NCBI GenBank assembly: GCA_023415605.1
Contig: JAEZKB010000208.1
Location: forward strand, 1-24,105
Source of the DNA: Pseudomonadota bacterium
Lineage (GTDB): Bacteria > Pseudomonadota > Alphaproteobacteria > Rhizobiales > Devosiaceae
Direction of reading: 5' to 3'
Length of the DNA: 24,105 nt
The position numbers were made by a program, and so were the translations under genes. Shown here piece after piece: positions 7,083 through 13,993 of the stretch; position 1 is the stretch's first letter, and each line of letters starts with the position of its first letter. The notes below the pieces were generated by a model. That model saw only the letters and a list, made by a program, of their open reading frames with translations, was not told the DNA's origin and ran no database searches.

Positions 7083-7610
7083 TTAGCGCCGCAACTGCCC
7101 GAATGCTGCCCGGAGACGGCTGAGCTGGTCGGTTACGCTGCCTTCCGTCGCTTCTGGAGCTTCCTCGGGGACGTTGCCGCGTTCCAGACGGTCGAACTGC
7201 ACCACGCGGTCGAACAGGCGGTCGCCCTTGCCGATGAAGTCCTTGAGCCGGTCCGGAAGGTTGGCGTAGCCGGGGCCGCCGCGTTCCGACGGGGTGGCGG
7301 AGAACTTGACCTTTTCCTTTTCCGACCGCGCATTCTCAGCGCTGAGCTCGCCTTCGTTCACCGCCCGCTGTAGCAAGAGCCATGAGGCGAGCTGCATCAG
7401 GCGGGTGGTAAGACGCATGCTTTCGGTGGCGTAGACGAAGGAGGCGTCGCGCGGCAGGTTGCGGCTTTCGCTGCGGCCGTCGCCATCGAGATAGGCGGCC
7501 ACATCCTCGATCAGCGACATGCCCTCGCGATAGAGCAGATCGAACCCGCCCGACGCTACGATGCGCGGGCCGATGGCTACGGCCTGAGCCTTGTCTGAAG
7601 AATCGTCCAC
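7083..7610 (-). CDS. rcdA: RcdA family regulator of CtrA degradation (DUF1465)
   Basis: The 175-residue protein carries the family core FDLLYREGMSLIEDVAAYLD and ATESMRLTTRLMQLASWLLL followed by QRAVNEGELS. In Caulobacter, RcdA is an adaptor that, with CpdR and PopA, brings CtrA and other substrates to ClpXP at the cell pole. It is a helical cytoplasmic protein. I chose the GTG at 7610 because GGCAGGA lies six bases before it and the family homology begins soon after. The frame is open back to 7679, but the extra 23 residues look unlike the family. A CtrA half-site (TTAA at 7700-7703) and a full CtrA-type site (7852-7866) lie upstream. A strong terminator at 7733-7763 separates the full site from this gene. 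Confidence 0.9.
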   Translation of the reverse strand: MDDSSDKAQAVAIGPRIVASGGFDLLYREGMSLIEDVAAYLDGDGRSESRNLPRDASFVYATESMRLTTRLMQLASWLLLQRAVNEGELSAENARSEKEKVKFSATPSERGGPGYANLPDRLKDFIGKGDRLFDRVVQFDRLERGNVPEEAPEATEGSVTDQLSRLRAAFGQLRR

Positions 7611-7732
7611 GGTCCTGCCCGACGGTTGGATGGAGCGCCACTCTACGCCCAACGGGCCGCGCCCGTCACCCGTTCCCACCGCCCGTGCTTGAAAGAGGCT
7701 TAATGGCTCGCAGAATGCGAGAGCCCTGTGCT

Positions 7733-7763
7733 CAAAAAAGAAAAGAGCCGTCGAAACGGCTCT
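7733..7763 (-). terminator. Rho-independent terminator (minus strand)
   Basis: AGAGCCGT and ACGGCTCT (7744-7763) pair perfectly across a CGAA tetraloop (TTCG on the minus strand) and are followed on the minus strand by TTTTCTTTTTT. It sits 123 bases upstream of rcdA and 174 bases after the DUF1192 stop, so it ends either a long DUF1192 3' region or a separate small RNA. Confidence 0.9.
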
Positions 7764-7835
7764 CGAAAGTTAACAGGGAGGCGTCAAACAGAGGGAGAAA
7801 CCACTCTGTAAATCCAGAGAACTGGACACCTCGGA
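7733..7835 (-). ncRNA. Possible small RNA with CUCCC motifs, downstream of a CtrA-type site
   Basis: Between a full CtrA-type site (7852-7866) and a strong terminator (7733-7763) lie about 100 bases that code for no protein on either strand. Read on the minus strand, the segment has a short hairpin (CTCTG-loop-CAGAG, near 7800-7816). Then comes an apparently unpaired stretch with TTTCTCCCTC and GCCTCCC, and then the terminator. Exposed CUCCC words that can pair with ribosome-binding sites are typical of rhizobial anti-Shine-Dalgarno sRNAs. A weak -10 (TAACTT, 7840-7835) follows the CtrA site. I infer the RNA from layout only; a DUF1192 3' UTR is the alternative. The 5' end is uncertain. Confidence 0.35.
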
Positions 7836-7851
7836 AGTTACCGGAAAGAGT

Positions 7852-7884
7852 TTAATGCAAGCTTAACAGGACTCGCTTTCTTAA
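7852..7884. promoter_or_regulatory. CtrA-type box with adjacent GANTC (CcrM) site
   Basis: TTAATGCAAGCTTAAC at 7852-7867 matches the full CtrA consensus TTAA-N7-TTAAC exactly. A further TTAA half-site lies at 7881-7884 and a GACTC CcrM methylation site at 7870-7874 lies between them. This combination is characteristic of cell-cycle promoters in alphaproteobacteria. Both neighbouring genes (DUF1192 upstream, rcdA downstream) point leftward on the minus strand. Confidence 0.6.
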
Positions 7885-7936
7885 CCTTGCTTCTTTGTTG
7901 ACGTAGCGGTCTTGGGCGCGAACCCGGCGGCACGCT

Positions 7937-8122
7937 TCAGAACTTGAAGAGCGAATCCGCCGCGTCTTTGGTCTGTTTGCGTGCCACGACGGCGGCTTCC
8001 AGCCGCGCAATCTCGGCGCGGAGGAGGCCGATGCGGTCATTGAGTTCATCCACCGACATCGTATCGATCGGCATCCCCACTTCGTGGGCTTTGGGCTTCT
8101 TGACCTCGTCTTCGTCGAACAT
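7937..8122 (-). CDS. DUF1192 family small protein
   Basis: The 61-residue acidic/helical protein has the DUF1192 pattern: an acidic start (MFDEDEVKKPKAHEVG), then MSVDELNDRIGLLRAEIARLE, and an AADSLF ending. The central part should form a short amphipathic helix or coiled coil. The function of the family is unknown; it is conserved in alphaproteobacteria. The ATG at 8122 is preceded by GGGAG. The gene is divergent from the quinone oxidoreductase, with 102 bases between the starts. The 326 bases between its stop and rcdA hold the CtrA-type site, the possible sRNA and the terminator. Confidence 0.88.
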   Translation of the reverse strand: MFDEDEVKKPKAHEVGMPIDTMSVDELNDRIGLLRAEIARLEAAVVARKQTKDAADSLFKF

Positions 8123-8224
8123 GGCCGTCTCCCGTGTTGTTGTTGAACCGAAATTCTACGCCGCTGGTCTTGCGAGGCAAGCGGGGCGGACCGAGAGTGA
8201 GTGGATCAAGACAAGGCCATCATC

Positions 8225-9298
8225 ATGCTCGCCATCCACATTCCCAGCCCAGGTGGCCCGGAAGTCCTTACGCCGATGGAAACGCCGATGCCCGAGCCCA
8301 AAGCGGGCGAGGTCCTGATCCGCGTCGCAGCGGCCGGCATCAACGCTCCCGACCTCGGGCAACGCCGTGGCAGCTATGCGCCGCCCCCGGGGGCCTCTCC
8401 TCTGCCCGGCCTCGAGGTCTCCGGCGAGATCGAGGGTACCGGCGAGAAGGTGGTCGCGCTCTGCAATGGCGGCGGTTATGCCGAATATGTGGCTGTACCT
8501 GCCGGCCAGGTGCTGCCGCTGCCCCAGGGCTGGAATCTCGTCGCGGGAGCCGCCCTGCCCGAAACCTTCTTCACCGTACAGCAGACCCTCGTCATGCGCG
8601 CCGGCCTCGAAGCCGGCATGCACGTGTTGATCCATGGCGCTGCCGGGGGCATTGGCGGCGCCGCCATACAGATCTCCCGGCTCTATGGCGGTGATCCCAT
8701 TGCCGTCGTTTCCAGCACGGAGAAAGCCGAGTATGCCCGTTCGCTCGGCGCTACCCACGTGATCGACCACTCGACCGAGGATTTCGTCGCCCGCACCATG
8801 GAAATCACCGGCAACCATGGTGCCGATCGCATACTCGATATGGTCGGCGGCGACTACCTGCCCCGCAACATCGCCGCCTCCGCTCGCGGCGGCCACATCG
8901 TTCAGGTCGCCTCGCTCGATGCCGGCAAATCCGAAATCTCGGCCGGCGCGATTGTGATGAAATGGCTCACTCTCTCAGGGTCCACCCTGCGGCCGCAGAG
9001 CAGCGCCGCCAAGGCCGCCATCGCCGAGAGCCTGCGCCGGGAGGTATGGCCGGCACTGGCCGACGGCCGCATCAAGCCGCCTCGCATTCGCGCCGTGCCG
9101 CTGGCCGAAGCGGCGCGAGGGCATCGGGCTATGGAAATGCGCGAAAACTACGGCAAAATCGTCCTCGTGACTGCCTTCGGTGCGGCCCTTGCCACAATTC
9201 AATTGAAAATCTCTGATTGCGCCAATATATTACCGGCCAATCCCCCCTCACAATCAAGCCGAAGGGCGGGCGGACCGGGTGAAAGCGGTTCGCACTGA
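8225..9298 (+). CDS. NAD(P)H-quinone oxidoreductase (zinc-free MDR family) with unusual C-terminal tail
   Basis: The 357-residue protein belongs to the medium-chain dehydrogenase/reductase superfamily, quinone oxidoreductase (QOR/PIG3-like) branch. PGGPEVL opens the N-terminal domain, GINAPDLGQRRG lies at the substrate side, and GAAGGIGGAAIQ is the NADPH-binding Rossmann motif. Structural zinc cysteines are absent. It should reduce quinones or enones with NADPH. I take the ATG at 8225, where family homology begins; the GTG at 8201 is possible. The family normally ends near the motif ENYGKIVLV. Here about 40 residues follow, with no recognisable pattern. They are encoded over the apparent trcR promoter, which suggests a lost stop codon. 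Confidence 0.88.
   Translation: MLAIHIPSPGGPEVLTPMETPMPEPKAGEVLIRVAAAGINAPDLGQRRGSYAPPPGASPLPGLEVSGEIEGTGEKVVALCNGGGYAEYVAVPAGQVLPLPQGWNLVAGAALPETFFTVQQTLVMRAGLEAGMHVLIHGAAGGIGGAAIQISRLYGGDPIAVVSSTEKAEYARSLGATHVIDHSTEDFVARTMEITGNHGADRILDMVGGDYLPRNIAASARGGHIVQVASLDAGKSEISAGAIVMKWLTLSGSTLRPQSSAAKAAIAESLRREVWPALADGRIKPPRIRAVPLAEAARGHRAMEMRENYGKIVLVTAFGAALATIQLKISDCANILPANPPSQSSRRAGGPGESGSH
9203..9231 (+). promoter_or_regulatory. Promoter for trcR
   Basis: TTGAAA at 9203-9208 and TATATT at 9226-9231 are separated by exactly 17 bases, a near-consensus sigma70 promoter. It lies within the last 100 bases of the quinone oxidoreductase frame. Transcription from about 9238 would give trcR a leader of about 77 bases. 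Confidence 0.6.
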
Positions 9299-9314
9299 GA
9301 GAAAGATATTAGCT

Positions 9315-10040
9315 ATGGCCACTCCGCTGCTTATGCCCAAGGCAACCGCCGTCTGGCTGGTCGACAACACAGCGCTGAGCTTTGAACAGATCGCCGCCTT
9401 TTGCTCGCTGCACCCGCTCGAAGTGCAAGGCGTTGCCGATGGCGACGTCGCCGGCGGCATCATGGGCGTCAACCCGATCCAGAACGGGCAGCTGACCCGC
9501 GAAGAGATCGAGAAGGCCGAGGCCGACCCGAACTACCGCATGAAGATGAGCGAGCCCAAGGTTCGTGTCGCCGTCGCCAAGCGCAAGGGGCCGCGTTACA
9601 CCCCGATCTCGCGCCGTAACGAGCGTCCGGCTGCCATTAAGTGGCTGCTGCGCAACCACCCCGAACTCAAGGACGCGCAGATCATGCGTCTCGTCGGCAC
9701 CACCAAGTCGACCATCGACTCGGTGCGCGAGGGCACGCACTGGAACAGCGCCAACATCACGGCGGCCGACCCGGTCACGTTGGGCCTTTGCAGCCAGATC
9801 GACCTCGACCTCGAGGTCAAGCGCGCGTCCAAGGGCACCACCACCCCGGACGAGGCGGACCAGGGCACCATGCTGCTCACCGCAGAGGAAGCGCTGGCGA
9901 GCGCCGCCAGCCGCGCCGGTCCGTCCGCTGACGGCGAAGAAGGCGGCGAGGACGTGCAAAAAGACGAGCAGATCGACGCCGACTCGGTCTTTGCTAGCCT
10001 CAAGTCGCTCAAGCGCGACGACAATGACGACGACAACTAA
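9315..10040 (+). CDS. trcR: Cell-cycle transcriptional regulator TrcR (DUF1013)
   Basis: The 241-residue protein begins MATPLLMPKATAVWLVDNT and contains FEQIAAFCSLHPLEV, GVNPIQNGQLT, PRYTPISRRNERPAAIKWLL and the HTH-like segment DAQIMRLVGTTKSTIDSVR. This matches the alphaproteobacterial DUF1013 family, annotated as cell-cycle regulator TrcR. It has a helical DNA-binding-like core and a long acidic, disordered tail (last 50 residues rich in D and E). I chose the ATG at 9315 because AGAGAAAG precedes it and the family begins there; the frame is open back to 9279. The direct targets of TrcR are not something I can state. It is encoded close to rcdA and DUF1192, an arrangement that looks conserved in the order. 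Confidence 0.88.
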   Translation: MATPLLMPKATAVWLVDNTALSFEQIAAFCSLHPLEVQGVADGDVAGGIMGVNPIQNGQLTREEIEKAEADPNYRMKMSEPKVRVAVAKRKGPRYTPISRRNERPAAIKWLLRNHPELKDAQIMRLVGTTKSTIDSVREGTHWNSANITAADPVTLGLCSQIDLDLEVKRASKGTTTPDEADQGTMLLTAEEALASAASRAGPSADGEEGGEDVQKDEQIDADSVFASLKSLKRDDNDDDN

Positions 10041-10081
10041 CGGCTAGACCGCGCCGCCGGTGGGCGCGAGGCAGGTGACAC

Positions 10082-11965
10082 GTGGAAGGCAATCTCCTGC
10101 TCGCGATCTTTGCCCTTCTGGCGGCAACGGTTGCCCTGGTGCCGCTGGCCAAATGGGCTGGCCTGGGCACCGTACTCGGCTATCTGGCGGCCGGCGTTCT
10201 CGTCGGCCCCTTCGCGCTCCGGCTGGTCTCCGATAGCGACCTGATCCACCAGATCGCCGATTTCGGCATCGTCATGATGCTGTTCCTCATCGGCCTCGAA
10301 ATGCATCCCAACGAGCTCTGGCGCATGCGCAACCAGGTGCTGGGCCTGGGGCTGACGCAGATGGCCGGCACCGCCGTGGTGCTGATGGCCATCATCGTGG
10401 CCATCGGCTTTTCCTGGCAGGCGGCGCTGATCATTGGCCTTGCGCTGGCGATGAGTTCGACCGCCATCGCCATGCAGGCGGCGACGCAGCGCAATCTTAC
10501 CAAGACCGACACCGGCCGGGCCTCCCTCGCCGTGCTCCTGGTGCAGGACGTAGCGGTGATCCCCATCCTCGCCGCCATTCCGGTCCTGGTAGTGATGACC
10601 GGCTCGCCGGTCGAAGCCCTGGCCGAGGGGGCAGTCGAAGCTGCAGAGGACATCGTCGGACCGCGCGGCTGGGTCGTCGCGGTTTATATCGTCGTCGGCT
10701 TTGCCGTCGCCATGCTGGGCAGCCGCTTCGTCATCCGTCCACTGATGCATTTCGTCGCCGTGACCCATGCGCGCGAGGCCTTCGCTGCGCTGACGCTGCT
10801 ATTGGTCGTCGGCGCCGCCCTCGTCACGACCTATCTCGGCCTGTCCCCAGCCCTCGGCGCCTTTCTCGGCGGCGTGCTGCTGGCCGATAGCGAATACAGG
10901 CATGAGCTCGAGAGCAATCTCGCGCCGTTCAAGGACCTGCTGCTCGGGCTCTTCTTCATCTCCGTCGGCATGTCGATCGACTTTTCCGTGGTGATGGATG
11001 CACCCCTGATGGTCCTGGCGCTGGTCGGAGCGCTGGTCAGCGTCAAGATGCTGGTGCTCTTCGTCCTCGCCACCTTCTTCAAGATGCATGTCGCCGACCG
11101 GCTGCTGCTGGCCATCCTCTTGTCGCAGGCCGGCGAATTCGCCTTCGTCATCCTGCAGTTCGCCGACACGGCCAATGCCATCTCGCAGTATGAGAGCGAC
11201 CTGCTCAAGGTGGTCGTCGCCTTCTCGATGGCCACCACCCCGCTGCTGCTCCTCGCCTATGACCGGCTCTGGGCGCCGCGCCTGCACTCGACCGCCCCCC
11301 ACAACCCAGCCCCCGACAATATCGACGTCCAGCACAAGGTGATCGTGCTCGGCTACGGCCGCTTCGGCCAGATCGTCACCCGCATGCTGCGGGCCCAGGG
11401 TTTCGAGATGACCCTGATCGACGACGACCCGGCGCAGATCGAGCTGATGAAACGCTTCGGAGTGAAGGTCTTCTACGGCGACGGCGCCCGGCTCGACATT
11501 CTCCGCGCTGCCGGCGCGCACGACGCCAAGATGATCGTCATCGCCGTGGCCGGCGGTGAGCGCATCCTCTCGATTGCGCAGACCATCCGCCGCCACTTCC
11601 CGCATGTCATCATCGCCGCTCGCGCCGTCGACCGCAGCCATGCGCACGACCTGATGGCCTTGGGCGTCACCGTTTTCGAGCGCGAAACCTTCCGCTCGGC
11701 CCTCAGCCTGGGCGAAAAGGCGCTGGTCGCTTTAGGCTATGAGCCCGATGCCGCTCGCCGCCTCGCCAGTGCGTTCGAGCAGCACGACAATCGCCTCCTC
11801 GAAGACTCCTACGACCTGCGCCACGACCAGGACGCCTATGTCGGCTTTGTCCGCCGCTCGGCCGAACTCCTCGACGCCGTCATGCAGGCCGATCGCGAAA
11901 CCGCACAAAGGGCGGATACGCCCGAAGGTGAACTTGACAAGGGCGCGCGTCCGGCGTCCGACTAG
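10082..11965 (+). CDS. Kef-type potassium/proton antiporter (CPA2 family)
   Basis: The 627-residue protein has an N-terminal cation/proton exchanger domain of about 12 helices (residues 1-390) and a C-terminal TrkA-N/RCK nucleotide-binding domain from about 419, starting HKVIVLGYGRFGQ. The exchanger part contains DFGIVMMLFLIGLEM, MSSTAIAMQ, LVQDVAVIPILA and LGAFLGGVLLADSEYRHELE, all typical of KefB/KefC. Such antiporters release K+ in exchange for H+ and are gated by glutathione adducts or nucleotides. The start is a GTG at 10082, preceded by GGCAGGTGA. A short GC-rich hairpin (10050-10068) without a T-run lies between trcR and this gene. KefB or KefC cannot be decided; I see no KefF/KefG partner gene. 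Confidence 0.9.
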   Translation: MEGNLLLAIFALLAATVALVPLAKWAGLGTVLGYLAAGVLVGPFALRLVSDSDLIHQIADFGIVMMLFLIGLEMHPNELWRMRNQVLGLGLTQMAGTAVVLMAIIVAIGFSWQAALIIGLALAMSSTAIAMQAATQRNLTKTDTGRASLAVLLVQDVAVIPILAAIPVLVVMTGSPVEALAEGAVEAAEDIVGPRGWVVAVYIVVGFAVAMLGSRFVIRPLMHFVAVTHAREAFAALTLLLVVGAALVTTYLGLSPALGAFLGGVLLADSEYRHELESNLAPFKDLLLGLFFISVGMSIDFSVVMDAPLMVLALVGALVSVKMLVLFVLATFFKMHVADRLLLAILLSQAGEFAFVILQFADTANAISQYESDLLKVVVAFSMATTPLLLLAYDRLWAPRLHSTAPHNPAPDNIDVQHKVIVLGYGRFGQIVTRMLRAQGFEMTLIDDDPAQIELMKRFGVKVFYGDGARLDILRAAGAHDAKMIVIAVAGGERILSIAQTIRRHFPHVIIAARAVDRSHAHDLMALGVTVFERETFRSALSLGEKALVALGYEPDAARRLASAFEQHDNRLLEDSYDLRHDQDAYVGFVRRSAELLDAVMQADRETAQRADTPEGELDKGARPASD

Positions 11966-12002
11966 CGCCCGTCTTCCCCGCCTCCTGCCGATCCTTCAGC
12001 AC

Positions 12003-12773
12003 ATGTACGACCTCTACTTCTGGGCCATCGCGGTTCTCGCGGTGTTCATCGTCGCTCTCAGCAAATCAGGCCTTGTCGGCAGCCTTGGCCTCGTCGCCGT
12101 GCCCATGCTGTCGCTGGTCATGCCTGCCCGTGACGCGGCCGGCATGATGCTGCCGCTGCTTCTGGTCATGGACGCTATCGCCTTCTGGACCTATCGCAAG
12201 GATGCCGACTGGCGGATCCTCAAGATCATGCTGCCCGGCGCCGCCATCGGCACGTTGGTCGGCTGGGCCCTGTGGACGGTAGTCAGCGACGCCATGGTGC
12301 TGCTCTTCGTGGGCATCATCACCCTGCTTTTCATCCTCGATGCTTTGCTGCCGCTGCGCAAAAAGCTAGAAGGCCTGCCGCCCTCGAAGCCCTGGGGCGC
12401 TTTCTGGGGCGGCTTTGCCGGCTTCACGAGCTTCATCAGCCATACCGGCGGCCCGCCGTTCCAGATCTACACCCTGCCGCAAAAGCTGACGCCGGTGGTC
12501 TATTCGGGCACCACCGCCTTTTTCTTCGCCATCGTCAATTCGGCGAAGCTCATCCCCTACTTCTTCCTCGGTCAGCTCAACGTCTCCAACCTCACCCACG
12601 CCGCCATCCTGGCGCCTCTCGCGATCGTCGGCGTACTGGCCGGCGTCTGGTTGGTCCGCCGCATCTCGATCAAGCGCTTCTACCAGCTGACCTACTGGCT
12701 GGTGTTCCTGCTCGCCCTCAAGCTGATCTATGATGGCGTCCTTGGCGTCTTCTTCACCGGACCCGTAGCATGA
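12003..12773 (+). CDS. TauE/SafE family permease (putative sulfite/organosulfur anion exporter)
   Basis: The 256-residue protein is almost entirely hydrophobic, with about eight helices. The two TauE/SafE half-motifs are present: SKSGLVGSLGLVAVPML near the N-terminus and GGFAGFTSFISHTGGPPFQIY in the middle. The family exports sulfite, sulfoacetate or related anions, though the substrate varies and is not readable here. The ATG at 12003 lies 37 bases after the Kef stop. The frame is open much further upstream, but that part overlaps the antiporter gene. The stop overlaps the start of the next gene by four bases (ATGA), so the two are co-translated. Confidence 0.88.
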   Translation: MYDLYFWAIAVLAVFIVALSKSGLVGSLGLVAVPMLSLVMPARDAAGMMLPLLLVMDAIAFWTYRKDADWRILKIMLPGAAIGTLVGWALWTVVSDAMVLLFVGIITLLFILDALLPLRKKLEGLPPSKPWGAFWGGFAGFTSFISHTGGPPFQIYTLPQKLTPVVYSGTTAFFFAIVNSAKLIPYFFLGQLNVSNLTHAAILAPLAIVGVLAGVWLVRRISIKRFYQLTYWLVFLLALKLIYDGVLGVFFTGPVA

Positions 12774-13156
12774 CCTATCGCCTTGACCACATCGCCCTGC
12801 TCGTCCGCGACCTCGACGAATCCGTCGCCTTCCTGACCGGCGTGCTGGGCCTCGTCGAAGGCGTCAACCCGATGGGCGGCACACATATTCGCTGGATCGA
12901 GATCGGCGATGGCCGCCGCCTCCACGTCCAGGCCGGCGATATCAGCAAGGTGCACGTCGAAAAGCAGACCCACTTCGCCCTCAGTGCAACCGACTTCGAC
13001 GCCGTCCTTGCCCGCTTCCGCACCGAGAACGTCGCCTTCACCGACATGGCTGGCACGCTGGGGGCGATCAACACCCGCCCCGACGGCATGCGTGCCATAT
13101 TCGTCCAGGACCCCAACGGCTACTGGTTCGAAATCAACGATTTCAAACACCCCTAA
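12770..13156 (+). CDS. VOC-family (glyoxalase/dioxygenase superfamily) protein
   Basis: The 128-residue protein has the paired beta-alpha-beta-beta-beta modules of the vicinal oxygen chelate fold. It opens with RLDHIALLVRDLDESVAFL and GVLGLVE, has a second module with THFALSATDFDAVLARF, and ends with QDPNGYWFEIND. Likely metal ligands are H7, the His of THFAL and the Glu of WFEIN. This resembles lactoylglutathione lyase-like proteins, but it is not assignable to glyoxalase I with confidence. The start overlaps the TauE/SafE stop. It lies downstream of a glutathione-type Kef antiporter, so a role in electrophile detoxification would make sense; that is inference. Confidence 0.85.
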   Translation: MTYRLDHIALLVRDLDESVAFLTGVLGLVEGVNPMGGTHIRWIEIGDGRRLHVQAGDISKVHVEKQTHFALSATDFDAVLARFRTENVAFTDMAGTLGAINTRPDGMRAIFVQDPNGYWFEINDFKHP

Positions 13157-13169
13157 TTCCCGAACCTCG

Positions 13170-13187
13170 TGCCACGGCGAAGTGGCA
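13170..13187 (+). other. Small hairpin after the VOC gene
   Basis: TGCCAC and GTGGCA pair across a six-base loop 13 bases after the VOC stop codon. There is no T-run, so it is at best a weak transcript-end structure. The rest of 13157-13313 shows no gene I can support. Confidence 0.25.
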
Positions 13188-13313
13188 GTCAGTATGGACC
13201 AGCGCCGCGAGGACCCGGGCGCCACTCCGAAGCGCGAACGAGAGTTTAGGGCCGGGTTCAGGGCCGTCTTGCCCGAGTGCGCGTGAGGCAAAGAATGGCG
13301 GGCGCCTCCAAAT

Positions 13314-13337
13314 AAAAAAGGCCGCATTGCTGCGACC
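13314..13337 (-). terminator. Rho-independent terminator of the DUF465 gene (minus strand)
   Basis: On the minus strand GGTCGCA and TGCGGCC pair, with one mismatch, across a four-base loop and run into TTTTTT. It lies 28 bases after the stop codon of the gene ending at 13366. Confidence 0.8.
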
Positions 13338-13365
13338 CTTTCAACTCTCCTCCAGTGACAGCGCT

Positions 13366-13542
13366 TTAAGCCGCAGCGCTCGCCTGAAGTCGGGTCAGTT
13401 CGTCCTTGATTTCGAGTTTCTTCCGCTTGAGTGCAGCAATTAGTAGGTCATCGTGGCTGAGGTGGCCCATTTCCGTTTCGATTTCTCGATCCAGCTGCTG
13501 GTGTCGCCGCTCTAGGGCAGCGATGTGGCCTTCAGTCGTCAT
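13366..13542 (-). CDS. DUF465 (YdcH-like) small protein
   Basis: The 58-residue protein begins MTTEGHIAALERRHQQLDRE and continues DDLLIAALKRKKLEIKDEL. This is the classical DUF465 pattern of a charged helical hairpin. The molecular role is unknown. I chose the ATG at 13542 because AAAGGAG lies five bases before it; the frame is open back to 13641 but without family resemblance. It is divergent from a second DUF465 gene, and its own terminator follows. Confidence 0.88.
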   Translation of the reverse strand: MTTEGHIAALERRHQQLDREIETEMGHLSHDDLLIAALKRKKLEIKDELTRLQASAAA

Positions 13543-13654
13543 GACAACTCCTTTCAAGCTTTGGGACGACTCAATCTTCACAAAAATTTCACGTCTTGTC
13601 GACCCGCTCTCCCTGACAGTTGAAAAGCTGGTGCAAATCACTGGCCGATCGGTT

Positions 13655-13675
13655 AACCCTTTCTCACCTAGGGTT
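13655..13675 (+). other. Inverted repeat between the two DUF465 genes
   Basis: AACCCT and AGGGTT are perfect inverse arms separated by nine bases, immediately preceded by GGTT. They lie 31 bases before the start of the rightward DUF465 gene, in its likely leader or promoter. The meaning is unknown. Confidence 0.3.
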
Positions 13676-13706
13676 CGGGGCGAACCTGCCGGATTTTGCT
13701 TGCTCG

Positions 13707-13922
13707 ATGCTGCCGCTCACCAAGGAACAGGAAGTTGCTCTTGGCGCTGAACTGGCCAGCAAACGCCAGGAACATGCCGACCTCGACGCCGCCATTCACA
13801 CCCTGCAGGCCTCCGGCCTGGCCGACCAGATGCTGATCCAGCGCATGAAGAAGCGGAAGCTGGGTCTCAAGGACCGCATTGTCCAGCTCGAAAACATCCT
13901 GCTGCCCGACATCATCGCCTAG
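13707..13922 (+). CDS. Second DUF465 (YdcH-like) small protein
   Basis: The 71-residue helical protein contains ALGAELASKRQEHADLDAAI and IQRMKKRKLGLKDRIVQLE, the DUF465 pattern in which a basic RMKKRKLxLKD turn joins two helices. It is more divergent than its neighbour. The ATG at 13707 is the natural start, but it has no clear Shine-Dalgarno. The frame is open back to 13620 and that part looks non-coding. It lies head-to-head with the other DUF465 gene with 164 bases between starts, and 71 bases before the TetR gene. Confidence 0.8.
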   Translation: MLPLTKEQEVALGAELASKRQEHADLDAAIHTLQASGLADQMLIQRMKKRKLGLKDRIVQLENILLPDIIA

Positions 13923-13960
13923 ATCGGGGCCTCTCCCCACCGCGCGCGAAATCCGCTACA

Positions 13961-13977
13961 AGACCGACCGTCGGTCT
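13961..13977. promoter_or_regulatory. Palindromic operator before the TetR gene
   Basis: AGACCGACCGTCGGTCT is a perfect inverted repeat with 7-bp arms and a three-base centre, 17 bases before the TetR ATG. The position and the GACCG/CGGTC half-sites fit a TetR-family autoregulatory operator overlapping the promoter. Confidence 0.7.
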
Positions 13978-13993
13978 GTCGCTGGAGGGAACC

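Noticed and set aside
10050..10068. GC-rich hairpin between trcR and the Kef antiporter as a terminator
   Set aside because: CGCGCC pairs with GGCGCG, but there is no T-run after it and it lies only 14 bases before the Kef start, so a terminator call is not supported.
10799..11647. 282-codon minus-strand frame opposite the Kef antiporter
   Set aside because: It is the antisense shadow of the RCK domain and helices of the antiporter, with no motif of its own.
13193..13286. 30-codon frame starting MDQRREDPGATPKRERE after the VOC gene
   Set aside because: It is short, has no ribosome-binding site and no recognisable family, and the codon pattern is not convincing. It is probably intergenic.
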